A stretch of DNA of 64,000 nt from JBBSAT01 sp044223665 (GTDB lineage: Bacteria; Myxococcota_A; Polyangia; Polyangiales; Sandaracinaceae): positions 12,746 through 76,745 of the forward strand of contig JBGALT010000017.1 in the NCBI GenBank assembly GCA_044223665.1. The letters run 5' to 3'. The notes beneath the pieces were generated by a model. It saw only the letters and a list, made by a program, of their open reading frames with translations, did no database searches and was not told the DNA's origin. Made by a program: the position numbers and the translations under genes. Positions 1-10,004 of this stretch are shown piece by piece; the stretch's first letter is position 1, and each line of letters begins with the position of its first letter.

Positions 1-3000
1 GCTCGTGATGAATGGATGCGTGCTGCGATCGATGTGCGTCGCGAAGCGCTGCTCGGTCTTCGGGCCGCTGATCGGCTCGCCCGCGCCCTCGTTCAGCGGC
101 TTGGGCTCGCCGCCGAGCACGAGCTCGACGTCGCTCCCCGATCCGCTCGCGAGCTCGTCGACGAGCCAGCGCGCGCCCGCATCGAGCGCGATCAGCGGCA
201 CGCCGAGCGACTCGAAGTGCGCCTTGAGCTGCGGCGTGACCATGCCGCCCTCCCACGGGCCCCAGCCGAACGACTTCACGATGCAGCGCGCGCCCTCGGC
301 CGCGCGCCGCGACGCCTCGGCGCCCGCGACCTTGTTCAGGATCTCGTTCGCCATCGCGTAGTCGACCTGGCCCTGGTTGCCGGCGCGCGCGGCGACCGAC
401 GAGAAGAGCCCGATGATCTTCAGCGGATCCTTGCCCGTCGCCGCGAGCAGCGCGCGCAGGCCGTTCACCTTCGTGTCGAAGACCTTGTCGAACGCCGCGT
501 CGGTCTTCTCCGCGATCAGCTTGTCGGCGAGCACGCCCGCGCCGTGCACGAGGCCCGAGATCGGCGCGCCCCACGCGTGGCGCACGTCGTCGAGCGACTT
601 GGCGAGGGCCGCCGCGTCCTGCACGTCCACCGCGAGGTAGCGCGCCGCACCCCCGGCCTGCTCGATCGCCGCGATCGTCGCGCGGACCTCGCGCGCATTC
701 ACGATGCGCTCGACGCGCTTGCCGAGCTCGGCAGGCGTCACCTTCGTGCCCGTCGCCTTCGCGTCGTCGAGCAGCGCCTTCTTCAGCGCTGCATCGCCGC
801 TCACGCCGCGCGCGGCGGCGGGCTCGTCCTCGAGCGCGGTGCGACCGAGGAGCACGAGGCGGCACTTCGTCTCGCGGGCGAGCGCGATCAACGTCACCGC
901 CGTCACGCCGCGCGCGCCGCCGCTAGCGACGACGATGTCTCCCGGCGCGAGAGCCGGAGCCGAGCGCGCGATCGAAGCCGGCACGCTCTGGAGCACGATG
1001 CGCGCGCCACTCTCGGCGAGGCCGACCTCGGTGTCGGTGCTGCCGTGCACGAGCTCGCTCGCGAGCGCCTCGCCCACGAGCTCGGCCGCGCGGCCGCCGC
1101 ACGCGACGTCGATCGCGCGCACGTCGGCCTTCGGCCACTCCTGCGCCGCCGTCTTGGCGAGGCCCGCATGGCCGCCGGCCCACGCGCGGATCGGCGCGCT
1201 GACGCAGCCGCTCAGGCCGAAGTCGCCGCCGGTGTCCTGCACCGTGACGAAGAAGCCGCCGCTCTTGCCGGCGCGCGCGCCGAACGTGCGCGCCGCGCGG
1301 AACGCCTCGCGCGCCGTCGCGATCGCGGCATCGACCGTCGGCATCTCACGCAGGCCCGCGAGGACGATCGCCCCGTCGGCCTCGGCCGGGATCTCGCGCA
1401 CGACCTCGGCGCGCACGCCGCGCTTGGCGAGCGCCGCCACGAGCGCGTGCGCGATGCCGCGCTCGTCGTCGGTCACGACGAGCTTCTCGGCCTCGAAGAG
1501 CGAAGCGGCCACGATGCCGCCGGCAGCGCGTGGAACGGCCCGGAGGACGAAGCGGTGGGGCTTGCCCGACGCCATCTCGTCGACGGCGGCGGCCTCCGCC
1601 GCGGGCTGGGATAAAGCCGTGACCGCGCTCGTCGGCACCGATGCGGTGCCGGCCGGCAGGTGCTTCTGCAAGTGCTCGACGATCTGGCCGACCGTGCGCA
1701 GCGCACCGAGCGCCGCCGGATCGAGGTCCGGAAGGCCCGGCGCCTGCTCGCGCACCGCCGCGAGGATCTCGACGCGCTTGATCGAGTCGATGCCGAGATC
1801 GGCCTCGAGCTCCATCTCCATGCCGATCATCTCGACGGGGTAGCCGGTCTTCTGCGCGACGACCTCGAGCATCGTCTTCATCAAGTCGACGTTGCCGCCG
1901 CCGCTCGCCGCGGGCGCGGCGGCCTTCGCAGCCGCAGCCGACGGAGCGGCCGCCTTCGGCGCCGCGCTCGACGCGGGCAGGTGCTTCTGCAGGTGATCCA
2001 CGATCTGGCCGACCGTGCGCAGCGCACCGAGCGCCGCCGGATCGAGATCCGGAAGCCCCGGCGCCTGCTCGCGCACCGCCGCGAGGATCTCGACGCGCTT
2101 GATCGAGTCGATCCCGAGATCGGCCTCGAGCTCCATCTCCATCCCGATCATCTCGACCGGGTAACCCGTCTTCTGCGCGACGACCTGGAGCATCGTCTGC
2201 ATCAGATCGACGTTGCTGCCGCCGCTCGCCGCGGGCGCGGCGGCAGGCGCCGCCTTCGCGGGCGCAGCCTTCGGCGCCGCCCCGGAGGCCGGGAGGTTCT
2301 TCTGCAGGTGCTCGACGATCTGGCCGACCGTGCGCAGCGCGCCGAGCGCGGCCGGATCGAGATCGGGAAGGCCAGGCGCCTTCTCGCGCACGGCCGCGAG
2401 GATCTCGACGCGCTTGATCGAGTCGATGCCGAGATCGGCCTCGAGCTCCATCTCCATGCCGATCATCTCGACCGGGTAGCCGGTCTTCTGTGCGACGACC
2501 TCGAGCATCGTCTGCATCAGATCGACGTTCGACGTGGCCGCCTTCGCAGCGACGGGGGCCGGGGCGGCGACGGGTGCCGGCGCGGGACGCGCGGCGATGG
2601 GCGCGGGCGCGACGTAGGCAGGCGCGGCGGGCGCAGCGTACGCAGGCGCTGGCGGCGCGACGTACGCGGGCGCCGCCGGCGGGAGCGCGTAGCTCGGCGC
2701 GGGCGTGTAGGCCGGAGCCGGCGCGGTCGGCACCGCGCTCGCACCGCCGAGCATGCTCGCGAGGCCCGCGAAGCTCGTCTCGGCCGAGCGGAGGAACGCG
2801 GCATGCGCCTCGCTCATCGACCTCGCGAACGCGGCGTGCGCCTCGGCCGTCTGCCGCTGCGACTCTTGGTAGGCCTGGATCCACGCGACCTGAGCGCTGG
2901 GAGGCATCGGGGGCTTGGTCGACTGCTGCGTCATCGTGGAGCTCGTTCGGGTGGAGACCGGGAGAGAAGACTGGACGGGCGCCGGCGCGATGGCCATCGC

Positions 3001-6000
3001 CGTGCGCGGCGCCGCGGCGGGCGCCATCGCCACCGCCTTGGGCGCGTGGCCGTTCGTGCCGTTCGTGCCGTGGCCATGACCGTTGGCACCGTTCGCCGCC
3101 TTCGGCGCGACCGACTTCGGCGCGCTCGGCGCCGGCGAGGCCGCGAGCATCTGCAGCCCACCGCCACCGCCGCCCGACACGACCGACGCGGCCGCGACCG
3201 GCGCGCTCTTCGGACGCTCGGGGTTGGGCTTCGGAAGCGCCGCCGCGCCGCCCTTCGGCGGGTACGGCTTGGCGTAGTTCGAGCCGTTGAGCATCAGCTT
3301 CATCTTCGGCTTGGGCCGCGTGCGCGGATCGCTCTCGACCTCGAAGCCGATCCAGAGCGCGCCGAGCTTCACCGGCAGGCCGCTCACCGCCAGGCGCGCG
3401 AGGCCCTGCTGGAACGCGGCGAGATCGGCGGCCCCCTTCTTGTCGAGGGCGATGGCTCGGTGCGGCCGATCGCCGAGGATCTTGCCGACGAGCCCCGTGA
3501 GCACCGAGCCCGCACCGACCTCGACGAACGTGCGCACGCCCGCCGCGTACATCGCCTCGACCTGGTCCACGAAGCGCACCGGCAGCGCGAGCTGCTGCGC
3601 GAGCTGCGCGCGCGCCTCCTTGCCGCTCGGGTACGGCTTGGCCGTCGCGCTCGCGAGCACGTCGCACTTCGGCAGGCCGAACGAGATGCCCTCGAGGAAC
3701 TTCGCGAAGGGCCCCGTCGCGCCCTCGACCACGCTCGAGTGGAACGCCGTCGCGACGTCGAGGCGCTTGAAGGTGAGCCCCGCCTTGCCGAGCTCCTTCT
3801 CGATCGCCTCGATCGCCTCGGTCGGGCCGCTGAGCACGGCCTGATCGGGCGCGTTGTCGTTGGCGACGACGACGTTCTTGCCCTCGATCATCGGGCGGAG
3901 CTTCGCCGCGCTCGCGACGACCGCCGTCATCGCTCCCTTGGTGGCCGCGCCCGCGTCGCGCATCAGCTCGCCGCGCTTGCGCGCGATGGCGAGCATGTCC
4001 TTGCTGCCGATCGCGCCCGCCGCGCAGAGCGCCATCACTTCGCCGAAGCTGTGACCGGCGACCGCGCTCGGGATGACGCCGATGGCGTCCATCAGGCGCA
4101 GGTACGCGAGCGACGCCACGCCGAGCCCGGGCTGCGCCCACTCGGTCGCCGTCATCTCGGCTTGCTGCTTCTTCTCGGTCGCGAGGTCGAGCGCCGGCGG
4201 CGGGAACACCACCTCGCCCACCGTCTTTCCGTCGAAGCGAACGTCGGCCGCCGCATCGAAGGGCGCGCGCGCGGCGTCCCACGTCATCGCGATCGGCGCG
4301 CTCATCCCCACGTACTGGCTGCCCTGCCCGGGGAACACGAAGCCCACCTTGCCCTCGTGGGCGCCGGTCTCGAAGTACACGCCCGGCGCCGCGAAGGGCT
4401 TGCCGGCCGCGACCTTGTCCGCCGCCGCGCGCAGCTTCTCGACGAGCTCGCGATCGCTCGAGGCGACCACCGCGCAGCGTGCCGCCGCGCGCGCATCGAG
4501 GCCTTCCTGCGTATGCCGCGCGAGGAAGCGCAGCATCGCCGTGGTGTCGTCCTCGTGGTGCCGGCGCTCGGCCGGCGAGAGAGCCGTCTCGACGCTCTTG
4601 GCCATCGAGCGCAGCTCGGTCGCCAGCGTGCTCGCGTCCGTCGCCGTGAGCACCACCATCTCGCTCGACGCGACGCGCGCACGCGGCGCCGCCTCGGCCG
4701 GGCCCTGGTACTCCTCGAGCGCGAGGTGGAAGTTCGTCCCGCCGAAACCGAAGCTCGAGATGCCGGCGCGGCGCGGGTGATCGCTGCCGCGGATCCACGG
4801 GCGCGCCTTCGTCGACAGATAGAAGGCGCTCTCCTCGATCTTCATCTTCGGGTTCGGCGCGCTGACCTTGATCGTCGGCGGGAGCACCTTGTGGTGCACG
4901 GCCATCACGGCCTTGATGAAGCTCGCCGCGCCGGCCGCGCTCTTGGTGTGCCCGATCTGCGACTTCACGCTGCCGAGCGCGCACCAGTTCTTGCCGCCGC
5001 GCCTCTCCGCCGCCTCGCCGAAGACCATGTTCAGGCCCTCGACCTCGGCGGCATCGCCCGCCTTCGTCCCGGTGCCGTGCGCCTCGACGAGCTCGACCGT
5101 GTCCGGCCCGTAGCCCGCGATGTCGTACGCGCGACGGATCGCCTTGGCCTGCCCCTTCGGGAGCGGCGCGTAGACGCTGAGCGCCTTGCCGTCGCTGCTC
5201 GAGCCGAGGCCGCGGAGCACGGCGTACACGCGGTCGCCGTTCTTCTCGGCATCGCTGAGACGCTTGAGCGCCACCATGCCGATGCCCTCGCCCAGCATCG
5301 TCCCGTCCGCGTCGGCGCTGAACGGGCGGCAGTCGCCGGTCGGCGAGAGCGCCGGCGTCTTGCTGAAGCACATGTACATGAAGATGTCGTTCATCGTGTC
5401 GCAGCCGCCCGCGATCACGAGATCCGACTGGCCGACGACGAGCTCGTTGACGGCCATGCTCATCGCGCTGAACGTCGACGCGCACGCGGCGTCGGTCACG
5501 CAGTTGGTGCCGCCGATGTCGAGGCGGTTGGCGATCCGGCCGGCGACGACGTTGCCGAGCAGGCCCGGGAAGTTCGCTTCCTCCCACTTCGTGTAGCTCT
5601 GCGAGATCCGATCGCAGATCGCGGTGACCTCGCTCTCGGGCAGGCCCTGCTCGCGGAGCGCCTTCACCCAGACCGGGCGCTGCAGGCGCGCGACCATCGA
5701 GCCCATCAGCTCTTGGCCGCTCGTGACGCCGAGGATGCAGCTGATCTTGCTGCGATCGATCGACGCGAACTGCCCCTTCGCCGCGTCCTCGAGCACCTGC
5801 TTGGCGACGATGAGCGCGAGCAGCTGCGTGGTGTCCGTCTGCGGGACGATGCTCGGCGGGATGCCCCACTCCATCGGATCGAAGCCGACGTCGCTCAGGA
5901 ACGCGCCGCGCTTGGCGTACGTCTTGTCCGGCTTGCTCGGATCGGCGTCGTAGTAGTCGCTGATCAGCCAGTGCGACTCGGGGATCTCCTTGAGGAGATC

Positions 6001-6180
6001 GCGACCGGCGAGGATGTCGTGCCAGAAGCCTGTCTTGTCGACCGAGCCTGGGAAGAGCGCCGAGACACCAACGACTGCAATCTCGACCGGAGTGGTCCGC
6101 GAGAGCGGACCCGACGCAATTGCGTCGGCCGGCTTCGCCGGCACTCCTGTCGACGGCTCGGCCCACTTCGGAGAAGACAT
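1..6180 (-). CDS. pfaA: PfaA-like polyunsaturated fatty acid synthase subunit (3' end outside the window)
   Basis: Iterative multidomain synthase that builds long-chain polyunsaturated fatty acids from malonyl units. At least 2060 residues are visible. A ketosynthase spans about residues 30-460 with active-site Cys233 in the motif DAACAST. An acyltransferase spans about 610-900 (FPGQGSQ near 615, GHSFGE near 708). A Pro/Ala-rich linker is followed by three acyl carrier domains near 1215-1295, 1320-1400 and 1430-1505, each carrying the phosphopantetheine site DLGIDSIKR. A ketoreductase spans about 1600-1960 with the nucleotide motif SGGARGVT near 1750. The frame runs out in what looks like the start of a hot-dog dehydratase (THPFITS). 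The ATG at 6180 follows AAAGGA. Order and size match PfaA of marine bacteria and Pfa2 of Sorangium-type myxobacteria (family knowledge). The partner subunits should lie to the left. No enoyl reductase (PfaD) gene lies upstream. Confidence 0.95.
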   Translation of the reverse strand, partial: MSSPKWAEPSTGVPAKPADAIASGPLSRTTPVEIAVVGVSALFPGSVDKTGFWHDILAGRDLLKEIPESHWLISDYYDADPSKPDKTYAKRGAFLSDVGFDPMEWGIPPSIVPQTDTTQLLALIVAKQVLEDAAKGQFASIDRSKISCILGVTSGQELMGSMVARLQRPVWVKALREQGLPESEVTAICDRISQSYTKWEEANFPGLLGNVVAGRIANRLDIGGTNCVTDAACASTFSAMSMAVNELVVGQSDLVIAGGCDTMNDIFMYMCFSKTPALSPTGDCRPFSADADGTMLGEGIGMVALKRLSDAEKNGDRVYAVLRGLGSSSDGKALSVYAPLPKGQAKAIRRAYDIAGYGPDTVELVEAHGTGTKAGDAAEVEGLNMVFGEAAERRGGKNWCALGSVKSQIGHTKSAAGAASFIKAVMAVHHKVLPPTIKVSAPNPKMKIEESAFYLSTKARPWIRGSDHPRRAGISSFGFGGTNFHLALEEYQGPAEAAPRARVASSEMVVLTATDASTLATELRSMAKSVETALSPAERRHHEDDTTAMLRFLARHTQEGLDARAAARCAVVASSDRELVEKLRAAADKVAAGKPFAAPGVYFETGAHEGKVGFVFPGQGSQYVGMSAPIAMTWDAARAPFDAAADVRFDGKTVGEVVFPPPALDLATEKKQQAEMTATEWAQPGLGVASLAYLRLMDAIGVIPSAVAGHSFGEVMALCAAGAIGSKDMLAIARKRGELMRDAGAATKGAMTAVVASAAKLRPMIEGKNVVVANDNAPDQAVLSGPTEAIEAIEKELGKAGLTFKRLDVATAFHSSVVEGATGPFAKFLEGISFGLPKCDVLASATAKPYPSGKEARAQLAQQLALPVRFVDQVEAMYAAGVRTFVEVGAGSVLTGLVGKILGDRPHRAIALDKKGAADLAAFQQGLARLAVSGLPVKLGALWIGFEVESDPRTRPKPKMKLMLNGSNYAKPYPPKGGAAALPKPNPERPKSAPVAAASVVSGGGGGGLQMLAASPAPSAPKSVAPKAANGANGHGHGTNGTNGHAPKAVAMAPAAAPRTAMAIAPAPVQSSLPVSTRTSSTMTQQSTKPPMPPSAQVAWIQAYQESQRQTAEAHAAFARSMSEAHAAFLRSAETSFAGLASMLGGASAVPTAPAPAYTPAPSYALPPAAPAYVAPPAPAYAAPAAPAYVAPAPIAARPAPAPVAAPAPVAAKAATSNVDLMQTMLEVVAQKTGYPVEMIGMEMELEADLGIDSIKRVEILAAVREKAPGLPDLDPAALGALRTVGQIVEHLQKNLPASGAAPKAAPAKAAPAAAPAASGGSNVDLMQTMLQVVAQKTGYPVEMIGMEMELEADLGIDSIKRVEILAAVREQAPGLPDLDPAALGALRTVGQIVDHLQKHLPASSAAPKAAAPSAAAAKAAAPAASGGGNVDLMKTMLEVVAQKTGYPVEMIGMEMELEADLGIDSIKRVEILAAVREQAPGLPDLDPAALGALRTVGQIVEHLQKHLPAGTASVPTSAVTALSQPAAEAAAVDEMASGKPHRFVLRAVPRAAGGIVAASLFEAEKLVVTDDERGIAHALVAALAKRGVRAEVVREIPAEADGAIVLAGLREMPTVDAAIATAREAFRAARTFGARAGKSGGFFVTVQDTGGDFGLSGCVSAPIRAWAGGHAGLAKTAAQEWPKADVRAIDVACGGRAAELVGEALASELVHGSTDTEVGLAESGARIVLQSVPASIARSAPALAPGDIVVASGGARGVTAVTLIALARETKCRLVLLGRTALEDEPAAARGVSGDAALKKALLDDAKATGTKVTPAELGKRVERIVNAREVRATIAAIEQAGGAARYLAVDVQDAAALAKSLDDVRHAWGAPISGLVHGAGVLADKLIAEKTDAAFDKVFDTKVNGLRALLAATGKDPLKIIGLFSSVAARAGNQGQVDYAMANEILNKVAGAEASRRAAEGARCIVKSFGWGPWEGGMVTPQLKAHFESLGVPLIALDAGARWLVDELASGSGSDVELVLGGEPKPLNEGAGEPISGPKTEQRFATHIDRSTHPFITS
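1650..2535. repeat. Three tandem ACP-encoding repeats
   Basis: Three copies of a roughly 315-321 bp unit, in phase with the codons, encode the three acyl carrier domains of the PfaA-like protein. The shared block coding for the segment before the linker begins near 1680, 2001 and 2316. The copies are nearly identical in DNA, including synonymous positions, which suggests recent duplication or gene conversion. Tandem ACPs are a known hallmark of PUFA synthases, and their number affects yield. Confidence 0.93.
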
Positions 6181-6397
6181 GCGCCCGGGTCCTTTCTCTA
6201 CTTCGACGATCGGCTACCGAGTGGCGATCCTCGGAGACGCGAACGGCCACGCTTTCCACGCGGCCCGGCCAGGAGGCCGGTTTCTGTCATAGCCCGCGGT
6301 CTCCGCAACGTATGTCATCGTTCGGTCACTCCTGTGACGCGAAGTCACGACGCGCTGCGGCAGCTCCGCCGTGCGGGGCCAGCGCGCCGAGGCCTCC

Positions 6398-7210
6398 TCA
6401 ATCGGCCTGATCGGCCAGGATCCGGCGCGCGCGGCGGAGCTCTTCTTCGAGCGTCACGCGCTTGGCTCGCTCGATCGCCGCGTTGCGTCGAAGAAACGCG
6501 CGCAGGTGCACGCCCGCGCGGCGCGCATCGCCCATCTGGTGGGCGAGCATGCCGAGCAGGTACTGGCCGTAGCCCTCGCGCGACCTCGAGCGCGAGAGGT
6601 CGTGGACGATCTCGTCGAGGCTCGGCACCGCGAGGCCGGCCTCGAGCCGGAGGTGCGCCCCGAGCGCGCGTACGAGCGGACGGTCGCGCCCTGCCCAGCG
6701 CTCGGCCTTCGCGACCGTCGCCAGCGCGCCCCGCAGATCGCCCGCGAACTGCTCGAGTGTGGCGAGAAAGAAAGCCTGGAAGCTCCGCCGCTCGGAGGGC
6801 GCGGCGGCGAGCGCGTCGCGCTGGGCGGCGATCGCGGCGCGGAGATCACCGCGGGCCGCATGCACACGACCGAGATCGTTGTGCGCGAGATCGGCGAAGA
6901 CGCCGGCATCGAGCATCTCGCGTGCGACGGCGATCGCGGGCTCGTAGCGCTCGTGCTCGAGGTGCGCGAGGTAGAGCTGCCGCAAGAGGAGGAACGTCGT
7001 GTCCGGCGAGCGTCGTGGGTCGTCGAGCGCGAGCGCTTCGCGGGCCAGCCGCGCGCGCTCGTCGGCGTCGGCCGAGGCGAGCGCGCGCTGCAGGAGGAGA
7101 TCGGAAGGGCCGAGCGGGCCCGCCGCCGGCGCCGTCGAAGCGCGCCTCGGTGCGGGGGGTGGCCGACTCGTCTGTTTGCTACCCAAGCTCCTCTCTCCAC
7201 AACTTAGCAT
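6398..7210 (-). CDS. TPR-like repeat protein
   Basis: A 270-residue Arg/Ala/Leu-rich helical protein. After a Pro/Ala-rich N-terminus, from about residue 35 it shows alanine-rich helical pairs resembling tetratricopeptide repeats (for example ARLAREALALDD, NDLGRVHAARGDLRAAI, LLGMLAHQMGDARRAGVHL). Such repeats bind protein partners. No catalytic motif, signal peptide or membrane segment is seen. It lies 217 bp upstream of the PfaA-like gene on the same strand. A role in lipid synthesis is possible from position only. The ATG at 7210 gives the longest frame, and a later start near residue 35 cannot be excluded. Confidence 0.75.
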   Translation of the reverse strand: MLSCGERSLGSKQTSRPPPAPRRASTAPAAGPLGPSDLLLQRALASADADERARLAREALALDDPRRSPDTTFLLLRQLYLAHLEHERYEPAIAVAREMLDAGVFADLAHNDLGRVHAARGDLRAAIAAQRDALAAAPSERRSFQAFFLATLEQFAGDLRGALATVAKAERWAGRDRPLVRALGAHLRLEAGLAVPSLDEIVHDLSRSRSREGYGQYLLGMLAHQMGDARRAGVHLRAFLRRNAAIERAKRVTLEEELRRARRILADQAD

Positions 7211-7439
7211 GGGCCTCGATCCTGTCTAATCCATCGCAGATCCAACCACTTACGGAAAACCATCCACATCCTGTCCTCATCCCTGCACCGTTCTCCACAC
7301 GCGACTGCCACGGATGGGATCGGCGCGGCGCGCGACGCGTCGCCGATGGTCCCAGGTGCGAGCGATCGGTCGCGATTCGCAGATCCGCCGTCGTCGGATC
7401 GCGTGTAGGCTCGCAGCCCTCTCTCGAGGGGAGCTCTCC

Positions 7440-7877
7440 ATGGCAGACGCGGGCTTGTTGGTGGTGACGGATATTCTTCTCGGTGCGGCGCACGCCGACG
7501 GGACCAGCGATGGGACCGAGGTGCTCGCGGTCCGCGACCTCTTGAAGGAGCTGCACGGCGGCAAGGAGCTGCCGAGCGAGGTCGAAGCGCGCATCGGCGC
7601 CTTCGATCCGAAGAAGTTCTCGGTCGAGAAGGCCGTCGCCGAGCTGAAGAAGTCGAGCAAGCTCGAGGGCCGCAAGCTGCTCGAGCTCTGCGCCACGATC
7701 CGCGACGCCGACGAAGAGATCGACTTCGCCGAGGACGAGTACATCAAGAGCGTCGGCAAGGCGCTCGGAATGAAGGCGAGCGAGTACGCCGACCTCACGC
7801 TCGACTACGAGGTCGAGGAGGCCGCCGCGGCGCTCGGCACCAAGTCGCTGCCGCCGAAGCCGCCGACCAAGAAGTGA
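7440..7877 (+). CDS. TerB family protein
   Basis: A 145-residue acidic helical protein with the two-half pattern of the tellurite-resistance TerB fold. The first half has LLGAAHADGTSDGTEVLAV and the second has CATIRDADEEIDFAEDEYI, each with an acidic D-G/D-x-E helix-capping motif. A Pro/Lys-rich tail follows (PPKPPTKK). The TerB fold is thought to bind metal or act in stress signalling. The start chosen at 7440 has an AGGGGAG ribosome site eight bases upstream; the frame is open further upstream but that stretch lacks coding character. The gene is divergent from the TPR gene. No other ter genes are nearby, so actual tellurite resistance is not implied. Confidence 0.85.
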   Translation: MADAGLLVVTDILLGAAHADGTSDGTEVLAVRDLLKELHGGKELPSEVEARIGAFDPKKFSVEKAVAELKKSSKLEGRKLLELCATIRDADEEIDFAEDEYIKSVGKALGMKASEYADLTLDYEVEEAAAALGTKSLPPKPPTKK

Positions 7878-7892
7878 GGCCGTAGAGACGAA

Positions 7893-7916
7893 GAGGTGCC
7901 CCCGAGCGGGCACCTC
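7893..7916. terminator. Intrinsic terminator-like hairpin between convergent genes
   Basis: A perfect 9-bp stem (GAGGTGCCC with GGGCACCTC) and a 6-base loop lie in the 69-bp space between the convergent ends of the TerB-like gene and the propeller lipoprotein gene. No T-run follows, as is common in very GC-rich genomes. It could stop transcription from both sides. Confidence 0.6.
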
Positions 7917-7946
7917 CCTCGGGTCTCGTCGCGCGTGCGTCCGCGC

Positions 7947-10004
7947 TCAGCGGCTCGGCGCGAGCACGAGCAGCGCCTCCGGCGTGAGCAGCCAGACCTG
8001 CCCCTGCGCATCGACCTCCACGTCGCGCAGGTCGTCGGTCGGCAGGCCACTGGTCGAGTCGAAGTGGGCCCAGCTCGTCCCGTCGAACTGGAGCAGGCCG
8101 TAGCGGCCTGCGGCCCAGAGGTGCCCCTGCGTGTCCGTCGCGAGCGCGGTCGGGCGGTGCTGCGAGACGATCGGCGGCTGGAAGAAGTCGAACTCGCGCT
8201 CGGCGTAGCTGCCGAGACCCTCGGCGGCGGCGATCCACATCACGTTCGTGCCGGCCACCACGTCCGTCACCACGTCGCCACGCACGCCGCGCGCCTCGCC
8301 GAACGTGATCGCCTGGAAGGGCTCCACGCGCACCGCGCCCGAGAGCGTCGCGAACCACGCGTTGCCCGCCGCGTCGAACGCCATCGTGGAGACCTCGTCG
8401 GGGATCGGAAGGCCCGCACCCTGCTCCACGCCTCGGTGGTGGTACTGCACGGTGTCGCTCTCGGGATCGATCGTCGCCGCGCCGAACATCCGCGTGCCGC
8501 TGCCGCTCTCGCGCGCGATGCGCAGCGCGATCCACACGTGGCCGTTCGAGCCGACCCCCGCGAACGGGATGGCGTCGAGTGGCGAGGGGAGCGTCAGCGT
8601 GCGCTCGGCGATCTGCCGCAGGCCCGTGCGCTCCGAGCGGTACAGGCGCACGACGTTCGTCGGGTGTCGCTGCGCGTCCAGAACGATCGCGACCATCACC
8701 GCGCCCTCGGGGCCCGACGCGAGCGCCTGCGGCGAGATCTCGGCAGGCAGCGCGAGGCGGCGCAGGCGCCCATCGGCCATCTTCGCGAAGTCGCCGTCGC
8801 GGCCGCGGACCCAGACCGAGCCGTCGGTGTCGGTCGCGATCTGCAGATCGTCGGCGTGCACGAGCGAGCGCGACGCGAGCCGGCGGCCCCCGTGGAGCGC
8901 CACCCCGACCAGGCCCTCGTTCGCGACGCCCACGTAGGCGTGCTCGCCGTCCGCCATCGCGCGGTACATGCGGGTCGCGCCGATGTCGTAGGGCCGCGCG
9001 ACGAGCGCGGGCGCGCTCGGAGGCGCCGTGCGCGGCGTCGCGAGCCGCGAGGGGGCACGCAGCACGTCGGCGCTCATCTCCGCGGGCGCGGTCGCGCTCG
9101 CGGCGGGGACGACCGTGGCGCGGAAGCTGCGGACGTTCGCATCGGCGGCGTCGGTGACCGAGAGCGACTCCCCGGCGCCGGTGGGCGCGACGACCCACGC
9201 GTGGTCGGTCCCGACGAGGACGGTCACGCCCTCGTTCGACACCAAGCCCACCACGCGCTCCTCGCTCGCGGCCGCCGAAGGCAGCGTGTAGCCGTACCAG
9301 CGGTGCGAGTCGAAGAACGCGAGCTTCGTGCTGTTCGCGCTCGAGACGAGCGCCAGGATCTGCCCCGGCAGCACCGGAACGATCGCGCGCACGAAGCCCT
9401 CCGGGATCCCGCCCGAGACGGGGTGCTCACGGACGACGTCGCCCTCCTCGCCGCTCGCCTCGACGTAGTAGAGGCCACTCACGCTGCCGACCCAGAGCTG
9501 TCCCTCGGGGGTGGGCGCGAGCGTCGTGCACGGGAAGGGATCCCCGAAGACCTCCCAGGCGCCCGCGCGACGGCGCACGAGGCCGGAGAGGGAGCAGAGC
9601 CACGCGGTGCCATCGGGCATCACCGCGAGATCGGTCGGTCGCTGCGTGGCCGGCACGCCCTCCACGCGCGCGACCGTGGTCCCGGTGATGGTGACGAGAC
9701 CGGCGGCCGTCGCGACGAGCGCCGCGTCGCCGTCGACCGCGATCGCGATCACGTCCTCGCTCGGCAGGCCCTCGTCGAGGCCGATCCGCGTCGGCGCCTC
9801 CTCGGCGCCGTAGACGAAGAGGCCGTCGTCGGTCGCGACGAGCGTGGCGCCGCCGACCGTCGCCAGATCGCGCGCCTCCTCGAGATCGGTGATCGCGCGC
9901 ACCGAGCGCGCCCCGCCGAGCGAAGCGATCGTGGGGCCGCTCGCGCGGGCCGCGGGGCCACAGGCGATCGCGAGGACCGAGAGAGCGAGGAGCGAACGAC
10001 GCAT
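7947..10004 (-). CDS. Two-component-regulator-type beta-propeller lipoprotein
   Basis: A 685-residue secreted protein with a lipoprotein signal (LLALSVLAIAC, predicted acylation at Cys15). The body is a series of propeller blades with Reg_prop-like pieces such as DDGLFVYG, GLDEGLPSEDVIAIAVD, DGTAWLCSLSGL, GQLWVGSVSGLYYV, GHLWAAGRYGLLQFDG and a C-terminal STSGLPTDDLRDVEVDAQGQ, so one or two seven-bladed propellers are likely. Such blades usually form the periplasmic sensor of hybrid two-component proteins. Here there is no kinase or membrane anchor other than the lipid, so it is a stand-alone propeller. The ligand is unknown. Confidence 0.85.
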   Translation of the reverse strand: MRRSLLALSVLAIACGPAARASGPTIASLGGARSVRAITDLEEARDLATVGGATLVATDDGLFVYGAEEAPTRIGLDEGLPSEDVIAIAVDGDAALVATAAGLVTITGTTVARVEGVPATQRPTDLAVMPDGTAWLCSLSGLVRRRAGAWEVFGDPFPCTTLAPTPEGQLWVGSVSGLYYVEASGEEGDVVREHPVSGGIPEGFVRAIVPVLPGQILALVSSANSTKLAFFDSHRWYGYTLPSAAASEERVVGLVSNEGVTVLVGTDHAWVVAPTGAGESLSVTDAADANVRSFRATVVPAASATAPAEMSADVLRAPSRLATPRTAPPSAPALVARPYDIGATRMYRAMADGEHAYVGVANEGLVGVALHGGRRLASRSLVHADDLQIATDTDGSVWVRGRDGDFAKMADGRLRRLALPAEISPQALASGPEGAVMVAIVLDAQRHPTNVVRLYRSERTGLRQIAERTLTLPSPLDAIPFAGVGSNGHVWIALRIARESGSGTRMFGAATIDPESDTVQYHHRGVEQGAGLPIPDEVSTMAFDAAGNAWFATLSGAVRVEPFQAITFGEARGVRGDVVTDVVAGTNVMWIAAAEGLGSYAEREFDFFQPPIVSQHRPTALATDTQGHLWAAGRYGLLQFDGTSWAHFDSTSGLPTDDLRDVEVDAQGQVWLLTPEALLVLAPSR

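Noticed and set aside
1346..6259. Long open frame on the minus strand in another phase of the PUFA synthase
   Set aside because: It is rich in Arg and Ala without domains, while the frame from 6180 encodes the conserved motifs.
7211..7439. Somewhat AT-richer divergent region with CCACA-like motifs, considered as a replication origin
   Set aside because: No clear array of DnaA boxes, and no dnaA, dnaN or gidA nearby. It is better seen as a divergent promoter region.
1660..7467. Very long open frame on the + strand opposite the PUFA synthase
   Set aside because: It is a shadow frame caused by high GC content. The encoded protein is an Arg/Leu/His-rich string without any domain, and the minus strand frame encodes clear KS, AT, ACP and KR domains.
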